DNA of 64,000 bases, taken from NCBI GenBank assembly GCA_030765065.1, contig CM060985.1, positions 173,746,096 through 173,810,095 on the forward strand, given 5' to 3'. The stretch comes from Deroplatys truncata (taxonomy: Eukaryota; Arthropoda; Insecta; Mantodea; Mantidae). Position 1 is the first letter of the stretch. Each line of letters opens with the position of its first letter. The notes under the pieces were generated by a model that was given only the letters and a program-made list of their open reading frames with translations, was not told the origin of the DNA and did no database searches. Of this stretch, positions 22,297-36,170 are shown in pieces. The translations under genes were made by a program, and so were the position numbers.

Positions 22297-23735
22297 ACGA
22301 GGGTCACTCAAAGTTTTTAGCAGCGATTAAACCTTAAAAGTGACAGAATATAAATGGTTTCATTTGAAAGAGGGATGGTTAAAGCTATAAATGCACTGTA
22401 CTACACAAGAGTGTGGCAAGTGTTTTAGCAGAATGCGGCTGGCATCACATACAGGCAAGTGCAATGGAGCTGTCATGACATTTGTGCCATGATTTATGAC
22501 TTCAAAAAGAGCGTAACAGCAAAGCAGTGTCACCAGTCTTTGGTAGACGTTTTTTAGGAGTCTGCACCATCCAGAGCTGGTTTTGAAAGTTCTAAAGAGG
22601 TTGGGAATCCCTAGAAGATGAAAAGAATTTAAATTGAGTTTTATTTATGGACGCTCTTTAACTGCTGGTCCTTAGCGTCCCATTCTATATTGGGCGTGAA
22701 AGACTGGTAATTTTGCTCTGATGCCTCTTTATAAGGTTTGAAGTTATTTATGTGCCGTAAATCTACGACACGAGACCACTATCTTTACTTTCCTTCTGAA
22801 GGAAGCCAGGCTAAGGATTTTTATGCCCAACAAAAGCCATTGCCTTCCGCCGGGTTTGAACCTGCAACCTCAGGAATTAAGAGGCTAGTATGGTAACCAC
22901 CGTACGATGGAGGACGAACCTTGCACAGGTTGCCCTCACACAATGGTAACTCCAGAAGCAGTTGCAACTGCGCAGAAATTAGTAATGGAGGATACCCACA
23001 TCACCTATGTTGACCTTCAGAGTGCCCTTAACATTGTATTAATGTAGTGAATACGAGTCTTTGTGATCAACTGCAAGTCACTAAGCATTGTTCTTGTTAC
23101 GTGCCGCATTCGTTAACAGAGGGTCAGAAAGCATGATGCCCTTTCGTGCTGAAAGAATTCAACAGTAGGAGAAGCAAAATATTACATTGTCACAGGAGAT
23201 GAATCCTGGATACACCACTACAATCAGAAACAAACCGGCAATTGGTGGTATGGTGCTTTCCAAATGATGACCCACCAATAAAGGTGTGAAGATACAAAAG
23301 TGCAGGAAAGAAGATGGTGGCTTTCTTCTCAAATACTGGTCACTTACCATCGGTCACCCTGGATACCCAAAAACAGTTATTGCAGAGTGGTTTGTGAGTA
23401 ATGGCCATCAGTCATCCAGAGACTGCTTCACTGTGACAATGCTTCTGCACACACATGGCCAGAACACTCGATTTCTTAGCTGATCAAAACGGCAGAGTCC
23501 TTCCTAATCCCCCATATTCTCCAGATTTAGCTCCATGTGATTTTTTCCTAAAATAAAAGAAAAGCTTCATGGTCACCATTTCTCATCACATGATGAGGAC
23601 ATTGGGGATTACATGGAGGCTGTGAACAACCTTCCAAAAGAAGCTTGTTGAGATGCATTTTCAAAGTGGTTTGAATGGAAGCAAAAGCATCTTCGTCATA
23701 ATGGAGATTACTTGGAAAAATTGTAAAAGTTACAA
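22297..23735 (+). pseudogene. Mariner transposon relic, split by a SINE
   Basis: It starts near ACGAGGGTCACTCAAAG, a typical mariner terminal repeat. Broken frames then give IYDFKKSVTAKQCHQSLVDVF, ESLEDE (before the SINE at ~22629-22914), VTPEAVATAQKLVMEDTHI, LTEGQKAWC, FSRFSSM-FFPKIKEKLHGH and DAFSKWFEWKQKHLRHNGDY. These follow the order of mariner transposase: helix-turn-helix, linker, DDE domain and C-terminal 'W--C/K-----GDY'. Multiple stops and frameshifts show it is dead. No matching right terminal repeat was seen, so the 3' end is lost. Confidence 0.85.
22629..22914 (-). repeat. tRNA-derived SINE, copy 3 (inside mariner)
   Basis: It interrupts the mariner frame between the LEDE codons and the following CTGCPHT-like codons, so it is younger than the mariner. 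It keeps CATTCTATATTGGGCGTGAA and a degenerate head CCTCCATCGTACGG (read on the - strand). Confidence 0.9.
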
Positions 23736-23930
23736 CTTGTACACACTAATCCCAAGGCCTAACTTGGAATTAAATCTTGTCCCATTGGTTTCAGTTGCTA
23801 TGGCCTTTGCACATCTACTTATTCTAAGGCTTAACAATGAGCTAATCGTTGTTGCATGCATGTAACAAATTGTCTTAACTGCATAACAGAGCTCTTCTGA
23901 CAAACAAAATTGGTAAAAGTGTACTAGTTA

Positions 23931-26067
23931 TACCCCCGCTGCTGCAACGTTGCACTTGACAGCTAGTGTTCAAGCTGGTACACTCTCAAAAAAACAGATG
24001 AAAAGCCTTAACCATTTGACTTCCTAAGCCAATCACAAGACAGCATTCTGGATGGTCAATTACAAAGCGGAACCGAAATTGGAAGCGGCTCTGTTGTTAG
24101 ATGTAGCTATTCATAACCATGTGCTTCAGTTTGTGAATCTCTAGCACTGGCGTCGAGCTGTTCTTTGCAAGCTACATACTGTTCATTGTTATTTATATTT
24201 GTGGTTATTCTTTGATAGTTTATAAATACATATTTATATTTATCTATTTTTATATATATTTCATTCACATTATTTATTTATACAAGATTTAAGTGCGACA
24301 ATGTCTGAAAAATGATGCCGATCGCTGAGTGATGATTCACAAAGTGAAAATCCTTTGCGCCGAGGTATGCCACTTAATAGTCAGGTATTGGAACTATTAA
24401 GGAGGACCCAGGAATTCTGTGAACAGGAAAAGGAGTACGTGAAGTTTCATGGGCATCCCTCTATTCCTGCTGATAAAGCCGTACATGAACTGCAGCAGCT
24501 CTTGGACTAAGCACGAGAACTGTTATTTACAAGGGAGTGAAACTCTAAGAGAAAGAGGACAAAATTCCTGAACCATCTGGAACGCAACAGGTATTTCTGT
24601 CAACTCAAGGGAAGAAACGAAAGCAGCCTCGTCCAGTCACAAATCTTGATGCTTTCCAATTACACGCCATACATAGGCACATTTATTCCTATTATCATAG
24701 AAAGGAGTATCCGACCATACCAAAGCTACTTATATCGCTTAGAGAAGCAGAGCTGTTCACTGGGGGCAAAACATCACTGAAAACATTACTGAAAGACGGC
24801 TTTAGGTACAAAATACTGAATGGAAGGAAAGTGCTGCTGGAAAAGGCACACATTGTAGTGGTGCAAAGCGTGTTTGCATAAAATTTTGGGCAAAGACTTC
24901 CATAAAATAGTGTGGCTGGATGATACGTGGGTCAATGCTGGAGAAAATGTAACAAAATGCTAGACAGATGACACTCCTAACAGCTGTGGCCATCCACTGA
25001 CAAGGAAAGGAGCCCAGCTAATTGTGAATCACGCTGGTTCTTCCGATGGGTTTGTTGAAGATGGTCTACTGATCTTCAAATCGAAGAAAACTGGAGATTA
25101 CCATGAAGAGACAGACCATTCTCACTTCCTGGAATGGTTCAGAAAGCTTCTGCAGCAACTGGACCGTCCAACAGTTATAGCATGGACAAAGCACTGTATC
25201 ACTGTAAAACTGGACAAGGCCCTACCTACGACAGAAAAGAAGTTATGGTAGTGTGGCTAAACACAAGTGGTGTTGCTGCAGACATGAGCATGACCAAGCT
25301 GCTTCTGTATTCCCTGGTGAAAGAAAATAAGCCTGTAATACCAACTTACGTCGCAGATGAATTAGCCAGGGAACTAGGTCATGAAGTGATTAGGTTACCG
25401 CCTTATCACTGTCACTGCAACCCTATCGAATTAGTGTGGAACGACATTAGGGCTTATGTGAGGGAGAACAATAAGTCCTTTACCATTACTGAGGTGGAAA
25501 GGCTTTTGCGGGAAGGTGTGGTGACGGTGGACGCGGCTTTGTGGAAGAAGAAAGTAGATCATGTAAATAAGCTAATACGAAAAGCACAAGAAATAGACGG
25601 AATTATTAGTAACTGTGAACCATTAATGATATGCCTTGGTAAAGGTGATAAGGATAATGAAGACCATGATGATAACGACGACAGGGATTTTGATGGAATT
25701 GAGCCATTGCAGTTTTAAATGGATGAGTGAAAATAACTTTGTTATTGCATGCTTATAATTTGTTTTGTTTCTCCTCATTGTAGCAGGCCAGTTTGCATTA
25801 TTTTGTTTCTATGTTGTCAAAAGTGCGCAGTTTATGTTACATATGCTGCAATATTTATGCAGAGTTATTTTCAATTAACAATGATAATACAAAATAGTCA
25901 TTATTCATTGATGTTCGCTACTTAAGTACACTTTTTGTATGTGGCTTAGACACAATAGAAAGAACTATCAGCTGTTGTTGTTTACTGGCAACGTTGCAAC
26001 CACAATATAGCCAACGTTATGCAAAGCTACAGGAACTGTCAAGTGCAAAGACTCAGCAGCGGGGGTA
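23931..26067 (+). mobile_element. Tc1/mariner-like transposon with long D-E spacing (DD82E/Sailor-like), decayed
   Basis: The 2,137-bp element has TA at 23929-23930 and 26068-26069. The ends are TACCCCCGCTGCTG and its inverse CAGCAGCGGGGGTA. The N-terminal reading begins at 24301 (MSEK, then SENPLRRGMPLNSQVLELL). The DDE domain shows KIVWLDDTWVN (~24900), HAGSSDGFVEDGLLIFKSKK, MDKALYH (second Asp, ~25180) and RLPPYHCHCNPIELVWNDIR (Glu, ~25430). Eighty residues separate the second Asp and the Glu, against 34 in Tc1 and mariner. The last 194 codons (25134-25718) are open and end in an acidic tail with GDKDNEDHDDNDDRDFDG. Stops after MSEK and LQQLLD and later frame changes make this copy inactive. 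The group name is inferred from the spacing. Confidence 0.85.
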
Positions 26068-26069
26068 TA

Positions 26070-26600
26070 ACATTGCATTTGATATATTTTGTTTAGCAGC
26101 CCAGTTTTTGGATAGCTACCAAATAAACTTTTAATTTTCTTCATCTGACATCCAGGAATTCATTCATTGCTCAACTTTCCAACACGTGATGCAAAACTTT
26201 TTAAGTCTGTGAGATTAATATTTTTTGGAGATATTTTCGAACATGTGACGCGAGAGACACAAGAAATTTTCTAAGTCTGAAACCTTGGTGTAGTGATTAG
26301 GTTTAGTTAAAGTTTAGGCTAGGCGTAGTTATATTACTGAATTAGTGTTCAGTATACATAGCTAGTCATAATTTAGGAGCAATGTATATAATTATATACT
26401 TAGTGTGATTTAGTGACAAAAAAGTGTTGGCTCCATTACTTTGAGTAATGCAAGATGGAGAATTTGGTTGCCCTGCATTCTTCTATATGCAACATGTACA
26501 GTATTTAAATAAATAATTATGAGGTTTAAATTATGCTGATAAAATGTTTTTTTGCATTTGATGTGCTGAGCATCTTTTAGTTTTGTGCTTTTATATTGAC
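26070..26600. other. Intronic sequence; part of a small inverted repeat
   Basis: GCTCAACTTTCCAACACGTG near 26171 and CATGTGACGCGAGAG near 26243 recur inverted at about 26992-27020. No coding content was seen. Confidence 0.35.
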
Positions 26601-26880
26601 AGTTTTAATGCGGGGGCTCTTCTCCCCTGGGGACTTATGGCGCTCTAGTCCCTTGACTTCTACAGTTCCTGACACGTAGTTTAAGCTTGTATTGTTTTAT
26701 CCCCATGTTTTTAGTCAGCTGGTTTTTTATACTTTGATATGTTGGTTTTTTTTTGTTTGAGACTAAGCGGGTTTCTGTCCCATGTTTTAGTTTTTGGATT
26801 TTATCTTTTTACTTTGTAAGGCGCTGATGTCCTTAGCTGTTTAGCACCCTTAACCCAAATTCATCATCATCATCATCATA
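26600..26880 (+). repeat. 3' tail of a non-LTR element, ending in (ATC)n
   Basis: The phrase GGCGCTGATGTCCTTAGCTG followed by TTTAGCACCCTTAACCC and then (ATC)n is a common 3' end of insect LINEs and the SINEs that use them. No protein-coding part is attached. Confidence 0.5.
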
Positions 26881-27740
26881 AAATGTTTTCCAACAAGAAA
26901 TCATCCAAATAAATAATTTTAAATATTACACTAAAGAATGTGAAGCTGTACTACAAAAAAATATGCCACAGACATTGGATGTAGAAAAACTCTCGCGTCA
27001 CATGTTGTAAAGTTGAGCCCATTTTTTTTTTTAAGACGGTGAGCACCTAAAGTGTGTAATCTGCATTTACAATCTACTTTTAAGTGTATTTTGATGCTAA
27101 GTTGTAATAAGTTAGCTTATTCACTATTCATGGTGTTTATTAATGAACAATTAGTTTTGATTTATAATAATTTATTTACTTCATGCACATGTAGCCACAA
27201 TGAAGGATGCAGTACAGCCAAATTAATGTTCTTGCTCTGCTTAAAGCAATGCACTCAATAGTCTTGTTTGTCCCTAAATTTAACTACCCTAAACATTTAA
27301 ACATAACTACTCCTAGCCCAAACTTTGAACGTTCCATGTGCTACAACCTGCTTAATGTCTTAATAAGTTTTTGAAAAGCGTCTGCTGAATGTTCTTGCTG
27401 TCAGCATGCCACAAATACTTAAAAATGTGAGTAACCAGATTTTTTGTGGTGAATGCTGCCACTGGATAGACAATGCTGTAGAATTAACAAGCATGATTCA
27501 TTGTTATTTGAGTGCACATTTATTATCGGGTCTATGAAGTGCATAGAGTGACTGAGTTGGGTAGCAAACCCTGCACTATCAGCCCATAGTATACTTCCAG
27601 GCATTGGGACATATCGATAAAGTTGAAAGAGTATTCTCCTTCCTTTGAGAATTTTTCTCTAAGAAATTGAAGTCATCGCAGGAGGTGATTCAACTTCCCA
27701 CAGTACAATTGTGTCACATGACAGCAGCATTTATGAACAT
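26881..27740. other. Intronic sequence without a clear element
   Basis: A ~60-bp phrase at 27552-27608 (GAGTTGGGTAGCAAACCCTG ... ACTTCCAGGCATTG) is a dispersed repeat also found at 36751-36826 and 37900-38026. Nothing else is recognised. Confidence 0.4.
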
Positions 27741-27990
27741 AATTCAACACAGGAAAGTGTATAAGCAGAGACTCAAGATTAAAGGATTACAGGGCTCTCT
27801 ATAGATTAGAAAAGGAGAATGGCTGTCGCATCATTTCCTGCGGCTAAACAGCAACGAAACAAGAGAGGGAGCTCTCGCAATTGAACAGAGAATGAGGATA
27901 TTCCTGAGATACTCAAATGACCCAGGGTTGCTGAAGACATGGGGGTGAGTCAGTACCCTCTCTAATTTTACCGTTTTGTACTGCAACCAC
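27740..27990 (+). pseudogene. Possible Harbinger (HARBI1-like) transposase fragment
   Basis: A frame reads LAIEQRMRIFLRYSNDPGLL and then breaks. It resembles the segment of HARBI1-type transposases just before the DDE domain ('-EQ-LLI-LRY--DPGFQ--VGE--GVSQ-TVS'). It is too short and broken to be certain. Confidence 0.35.
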
Positions 27991-28094
27991 TAATATATAC
28001 TGCAATTATTTGCAGTACTACAGAGATGAAGATTTTGAGGTTGCGGGTGATCATGAAGTGGATGGCGTTCCAGTAGTGGAGGACAGGGTTCAAC

Positions 28095-28136
28095 TACCAC
28101 CACCACCAACACTACTACCATTACCACCACCAAAAA
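28095..28136. repeat. (ACC/ACT)n trinucleotide repeat, left flank of the satellite
   Basis: The degenerate CCACCACCAACACTACTACC tract is separated from the main satellite only by a SINE. It is probably the seed sequence of the array. Confidence 0.7.
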
Positions 28137-28425
28137 TTTAGTTTTATTTATGGACGCTCTTTAACTACTATGGTTCTTAGCGTCCCATTCTATATTGGGC
28201 GTGAAACACCTGTAATTTTGCTCAGAGGCCTCTTTATCAGGCTTGAGGTTCTTTTACGTGCCGTACATCTACGACACGGGACCACCGGCTTTACTTCCCT
28301 TCCGAAGGAAGCCGTGCTAACGATTTTTACGCCCGAAAAAATCCATCGCCCTCCGCCGGGTTTGAACCCGCGACCTTGGGAACTAGAGGCTAGCACGGTA
28401 CCACCAGTCCACGGAGGACAACTAC
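28137..28425 (-). repeat. tRNA-derived SINE, copy 4 (at the satellite's left edge)
   Basis: A well-preserved reverse-complement copy. The head (- strand) reads GTCCTCCGTGGACTGGTGG with B-box GGTTCAAACCC, and the 3' end ATAAATAAAACTAAAT faces left. It is inserted within ACC/ACT-type sequence. Confidence 0.93.
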
Positions 28426-31400
28426 CACCACCACTGCTACTATTACCACCATTACCACTACTATTATTACCACCATTACAAATACTAACATTACCACTAC
28501 TACTATTACCACTATTACAAATACTAACATTACCACTACTACTATTCCCACCATTACAAATACTAACATTACCACTACTACTATTACCACTATTACAAAT
28601 ACTAACATTACCACTACTACTATTCCCACTATTACAAATACTAACATTACCACTACTACTATTCCCACCATTACAAATACTAACATTACCACTACTACTA
28701 TTACCACTATTACAAATACTAACATTACCACTACTACTATTCCCACCATTACAAATACTAACATTACCACTACTACTATTACCACTATTACAAATACTAA
28801 CATTACCACTACTACTATTACCACTATTACAAATACTAACATTACCACTACTACTATTCCCACCATTACAAATACTAACATTACCACTACTATTATTACC
28901 AGCATTACAAATACTAACATTACCACTACTATTATTACCACCATTACAAATACTAACATTACCACTACTATTATTACCACCATTACAAATACTAACATTA
29001 CCACTACTATTATTACCAGCATTACAAATACTAACATTACCACTACTATTATTACCACCATTACAAATACTAACATTACCACTACTATTATTACCACCAT
29101 TACAAATACTAACATTACCACTACTATTATTACCACCATTACAAATACTAACATTACTGCTACTATTATTACCACCATTACAAATACTAACATTACCACG
29201 ACTATTATTACCACCATTACAAATACTAACATTACCACTACTATTATTACCACCATTACAAATACTAACATTACCACTACTATTATTACCACCATTACAA
29301 ATACTAACATTACCAATACTATTATTACCACCATTACAAATACTAACATTACTGCTACTATTATTACCACCATTACAAATACTAACATTACCACTACTAT
29401 TATTACCACCATTACAAATACTAACATTACCACTACTATTATTACCAGCATTACAAATGCTAACATTACTGCTACTATTATTACCACCATTACAAATACT
29501 AACATTACCACTACTATTATTACCACCATTACAAATACTAACATTACCACTACTATTATTACCAGCATTACAAATACTAACATTACTGCTACTATTATTA
29601 CCACCATTACAAATACTAACATTACCACGACTATTATTACCACCATTACAAATACTAACATTACCACTACTATTATTACCAGCATTACAAATACTAACAT
29701 TACCACTACTATTATTACCACCATTACAAATACTAACATTACCACGACTATTATTACCACCATTACAAATACTAACATTACCACTACTATTATTACCAGC
29801 ATTACAAATGCTAACATTACTGCTACTATTATTACCACCATTACAAATACTAACATTACCACTACTATTATTACCACCATTACAAATACTAACATTACCA
29901 CCATTACAAATACTAACATTACCACTACTATTATTACCACCATTACAAATACTAACATTACCACTACTATTATTACCACCATTACAAATACTAATATTAC
30001 TGCTACTATTATTACCACCATTATAAATACTAACATTACCACTACTATTATTACCACCATTACAAATACTAATATTACCACTATTATTATTACCACCATT
30101 ACAAATACTAACATTACCAGTACTATTATTACCACCATTACAAATACTAACATTACCACCATTACAAATACTAACATAACCACTACTATTATTACCAGCA
30201 TTACAAATACTAACATTACCACTACGATTATTACCACCATTACAAATACTAACATTACTGCTACTATTATTACCACCATTACAAATACTAACATTACTGA
30301 TACTATTATTACCAGCATTACAAATACTAATATTACTGCTACTATTATTACCACCATTACAAATACTAACATTACCACTACTATTATTACCACCATTACA
30401 AATACTAACATTACCACTACTATTATTACCACCATTACAAATACTAACATTACTGCTACTATTATTACCACCATTACAAATACTAACATTACCACGACTA
30501 TTATTACCACCATTACAAATACTAACATTACCACTACTATTATTACCACCATTACAAATACTAACATTACCACTACTATTATTACCACCATTACAAATAC
30601 TAACATTACCAATACTATTATTACCACCATTACAAATACTAACATTACCACTACTACTATTACCACTATTACAAATACTAACATTACCACTACTACTATT
30701 CCCACCATTACAAATACTAACATTACCACTACTACTATTACCACTATTACAAATACTAACATTACCACTACTACTATTACCACTATTACAAATACTAACA
30801 TTACCACTACTACTATTCCCACCATTACAAATACTAACATTACCACTACTATTATTACCAGCATTACAAATACTAACATTACCACTACTATTATTACCAC
30901 CATTACAAATACTAACATTACCACTACTATTATTACCACCATTACAAATACTAACATTACCACTACTATTATTACCAGCATTACAAATACTAACATTACC
31001 ACTACTATTATTACCACCATTACAAATACTAACATTACCACTACTATTATTACCACCATTACAAATACTAACATTACCACTACTATTATTACCACCATTA
31101 CAAATACTAACATTACTGCTACTATTATTACCACCATTACAAATACTAACATTACCACGACTATTATTACCACCATTACAAATACTAACATTACCACTAC
31201 TATTATTACCACCATTACAAATACTAACATTACCACTACTATTATTACCACCATTACAAATACTAACATTACCAATACTATTATTACCACCATTACAAAT
31301 ACTAACATTACTGCTACTATTATTACCACCATTACAAATACTAACATTACCACTACTATTATTACCACCATTACAAATACTAACATTACCACTACTATTA

Positions 31401-34400
31401 TTACCAGCATTACAAATGCTAACATTACTGCTACTATTATTACCACCATTACAAATACTAACATTACCACTACTATTATTACCACCATTACAAATACTAA
31501 CATTACCACTACTATTATTACCAGCATTACAAATACTAACATTACTGCTACTATTATTACCACCATTACAAATACTAACATTACCACGACTATTATTACC
31601 ACCATTACAAATACTAACATTACCACTACTATTATTACCAGCATTACAAATACTAACATTACCACTACTATTATTACCACCATTACAAATACTAACATTA
31701 CCACGACTATTATTACCACCATTACAAATACTAACATTACCACTACTATTATTACCAGCATTACAAATGCTAACATTACTGCTACTATTATTACCACCAT
31801 TACAAATACTAACATTACCACTACTATTATTACCACCATTACAAATACTAACATTACCACCATTACAAATACTAACATTACCACTACTATTATTACCACC
31901 ATTACAAATACTAACATTACCACTACTATTATTACCACCATTACAAATACTAATATTACTGCTACTATTATTACCACCATTATAAATACTAACATTACCA
32001 CTACTATTATTACCACCATTACAAATACTAATATTACCACTATTATTATTACCACCATTACAAATACTAACATTACCAGTACTATTATTACCACCATTAC
32101 AAATACTAACATTACCACCATTACAAATACTAACATAACCACTACTATTATTACCAGCATTACAAATACTAACATTACCACTACGATTATTACCACCATT
32201 ACAAATACTAACATTACTGCTACTATTATTACCACCATTACAAATACTAACATTACTGATACTATTATTACCAGCATTACAAATACTAATATTACTGCTA
32301 CTATTATTACCACCATTACAAATACTAACATTACCACTACTATTATTACCACCATTACAAATACTAACATTACCACTACTATTATTACCACCATTACAAA
32401 TACTAACATTACTGCTACTATTATTACCACCATTACAAATACTAACATTACCACGACTATTATTACCACCATTACAAATACTAACATTACCACTACTATT
32501 ATTACCACCATTACAAATACTAACATTACCACTACTATTATTACCACCATTACAAATACTAACATTACCAATACTATTATTACCACCATTACAAATACTA
32601 ACATTACCACTACTACTATTACCACTATTACAAATACTAACATTACCACTACTACTATTCCCACCATTACAAATACTAACATTACCACTACTACTATTAC
32701 CACTATTACAAATACTAACATTACCACTACTACTATTACCACTATTACAAATACTAACATTACCACTACTACTATTCCCACCATTACAAATACTAACATT
32801 ACCACTACTATTATTACCAGCATTACAAATACTAACATTACCACTACTATTATTACCACCATTACAAATACTAACATTACCACTACTATTATTACCACCA
32901 TTACAAATACTAACATTACCACTACTATTATTACCAGCATTACAAATACTAACATTACCACTACTATTATTACCACCATTACAAATACTAACATTACCAC
33001 TACTATTATTACCACCATTACAAATACTAACATTACCACTACTATTATTACCACCATTACAAATACTAACATTACTGCTACTATTATTACCACCATTACA
33101 AATACTAACATTACCACGACTATTATTACCACCATTACAAATACTAACATTACCACTACTATTATTACCACCATTACAAATACTAACATTACCACTACTA
33201 TTATTACCACCATTACAAATACTAACATTACCAATACTATTATTACCACCATTACAAATACTAACATTACTGCTACTATTATTACCACCATTACAAATAC
33301 TAACATTACCACTACTATTATTACCACCATTACAAATACTAACATTACCACTACTATTATTACCAGCATTACAAATGCTAACATTACTGCTACTATTATT
33401 ACCACCATTACAAATACTAACATTACCACTACTATTATTACCACCATTACAAATACTAACATTACCACTACTATTATTACCAGCATTACAAATACTAACA
33501 TTACTGCTACTATTATTACCACCATTACAAATACTAACATTACCACGACTATTATTACCACCATTACAAATACTAACATTACCACTACTATTATTACCAG
33601 CATTACAAATACTAACATTACCACTACTATTATTACCACCATTACAAATACTAACATTACCACGACTATTATTACCACCATTACAAATACTAACATTACC
33701 ACTACTATTATTACCAGCATTACAAATGCTAACATTACTGCTACTATTATTACCACCATTACAAATACTAACATTACCACTACTATTATTACCACCATTA
33801 CAAATACTAACATTACCACGACTATTATTACCACCATTACAAATACTAACATTACCACGACTATTATTACCACCATTACAAATACTAACATTACCACCAT
33901 TACAAATACTAACATTACCACTACTATTATTACCACCATTACAAATACTAACATTACCACTACTATTATTACCACCATTACAAATACTAATATTACCGCT
34001 ACTATTATTACCACCATTATAAATACTAACATTACCACTACTATTATTACCACCATTACAAATACTAATATTACCACTATTATTATTACCACCATTACAA
34101 ATACTAACATTACCAGTACTATTATTACCACCATTACAAATACTAACATTACCACCATTACAAATACTAACATAACCACTACTATTATTACCAGCATTAC
34201 AAATACTAACATTACCACTACGATTATTACCACCATTACAAATACTAACATTACTGCTACTATTATTACCACCATTACAAATACTAACATTACTGATACT
34301 ATTATTACCAGCATTACAAATACTAACATTACTGCTACTATTATTACCACCATTACAAATACTAACATTACTGATACTATTATTACCACCATTACAAATA

Positions 34401-35915
34401 CTAACATTACTGATACTATTATTACCACCATTACAAATACTAACATTACTGATACTATTATTACCAGCATTACAAATACTAATATTACTGCTACTATTAT
34501 TACCACCATTACAAATACTAACATTACTGATACTATTATTACCACCATTACAAATACTAACATTACTGATACTATTATTACCACCATTACAAATACTAAT
34601 ATTACTGCTACTATTATTACCACCATTACAAATACTAATATTACCGCTACTATTATTACCAGCATTACAAATACTAATATTACTGCTACTATTATTACCA
34701 GCATTACAAATACTAACATTACCACTACTACTATTACCACCATTTCAAATACTAATATTACTGCTACTATTATTACCAGCATTACAAATACTAACATTAC
34801 CACTTCTATTATTACCACCATTACAAATATTAACATTACCACTACTACTATTACCACCATTACCACTATTATTACCAGCATTACAAATATTAACATTACC
34901 ACTTCTATTATTACCACCATTACAAATACTGACATTACCACTACTACTATTACCACCATTACCGATACTATCATTACCACCATTACAAATACTAACATTA
35001 CCACTACTACTATTACCACCATTACAAATAGTAGCATTACCACTACTACTATTACCACCATTACAAATACTAACATTACCACTACTACGATTACCACCAT
35101 TACAAATACTAATATTACCACTACTACTGTTACCACCATTACCGCTACTGTTATTACCACCATTTCAAATACTAATATTACTGCTACTATTATTACCAGC
35201 ATTACAAATATTAAGATTACCACTACTACTGTTACCACCATTACCGCTACTGTTATTACCACCATTTCAAATACTAATATTACTGCTACTATTATTACCA
35301 GCATTACAAATACTAACATTACCACTTCTATTATTACCACCATTACAAATATTAACATTACCACTACTACTATTACCACCATTACCACTACTATTATTAC
35401 CACCATTACAAATACTAACATTACCACTACTATTATTACCAGCATTACAAATATTAACAATACCACTTCTATTATTACCACCATTACAAATATTAACATT
35501 ACCACTACTACTATTACCACCATTACAAATACTAACATTACCACCATTAAAAATACTAACATTACCACTACTACTATTACCACCATTACAAATAGTAACA
35601 TTACCACTATACTATTACCACCATTACAAATACTAACATTACCACTACTACGATTACCACCATTACAAATACTAACATTACCACTACTACTATTACCAAC
35701 ATTACAAATACTAACATTATCATTACTACTATTATCACCATTACAAATACTAACATTACCAATACTACTATTACCACCATTACCGCTACTATTATTACCA
35801 CCATTACAAATACTAACATTACCACTACTGCTATTATCACCAATACAACTACTATTACCGCCATGACTACTACCTCTACAAATACTACCACCGATATGAC
35901 TGCTACTACTGCCAC
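28426..35915 (+). repeat. 39-bp-period satellite with a 1,959-bp higher-order repeat
   Basis: The basic unit is 39 bp, of the type ATTACAAATACTAACATTAC + CACTACTATTATTACCACC, with ~190 copies and occasional 24-bp short units. Landmark variants recur at a fixed distance: AAATGCTAACATTACTG has its ATG at 29457, 31416 and 33375, each 1,959 bp apart, and the block of ATTACCACTATTACAAATAC units recurs at ~28690, ~30650 and ~32610. About three tandem copies of a 1,959-bp unit therefore span roughly 28680-34320. Copy 3 carries 78 bp (two units) extra near 33810-33890. The flanks after 34320 are more irregular. The + strand is strongly G-depleted. Because the period is a multiple of three and lacks stop triplets, both strands are open for kilobases (618 codons on +, 2,405 on -); these frames are artefacts. 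Confidence 0.97.
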
Positions 35916-36170
35916 AATGATTATTACTCCACTACTATGATTACTACAAGCACCACTATTACTGCTACTACCACCGCCACAACTTCTACCACCACTATGA
36001 CTATTACTACCCTTCGACTACTGCAACCACCACCACCACTGTGACTACTACCACCACCACTATGCGTACTACCACACTATTACTATAACTATTATCACCA
36101 CCACTAAAACTATTATAATACTACTACTACTACCTTTACTGCTGCTACCACCACCATCACTAGATTTAAT
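35916..36170. repeat. Degenerate (ACC/ACT)n tract, right flank of the satellite
   Basis: ACTACTACC/CCACCACC triplets without the 39-bp register. Together with 28095-28136 they bracket the array. Confidence 0.8.

Noticed and set aside
28390-35607. 2,405-codon open frame on the - strand and 618/189/215-codon frames on +
   Set aside because: Pure products of a 39-bp satellite whose period is divisible by three and lacks stop triplets; the peptides are monotonous V/I/M/L or L/P repeats and part of the - frame runs into a SINE.
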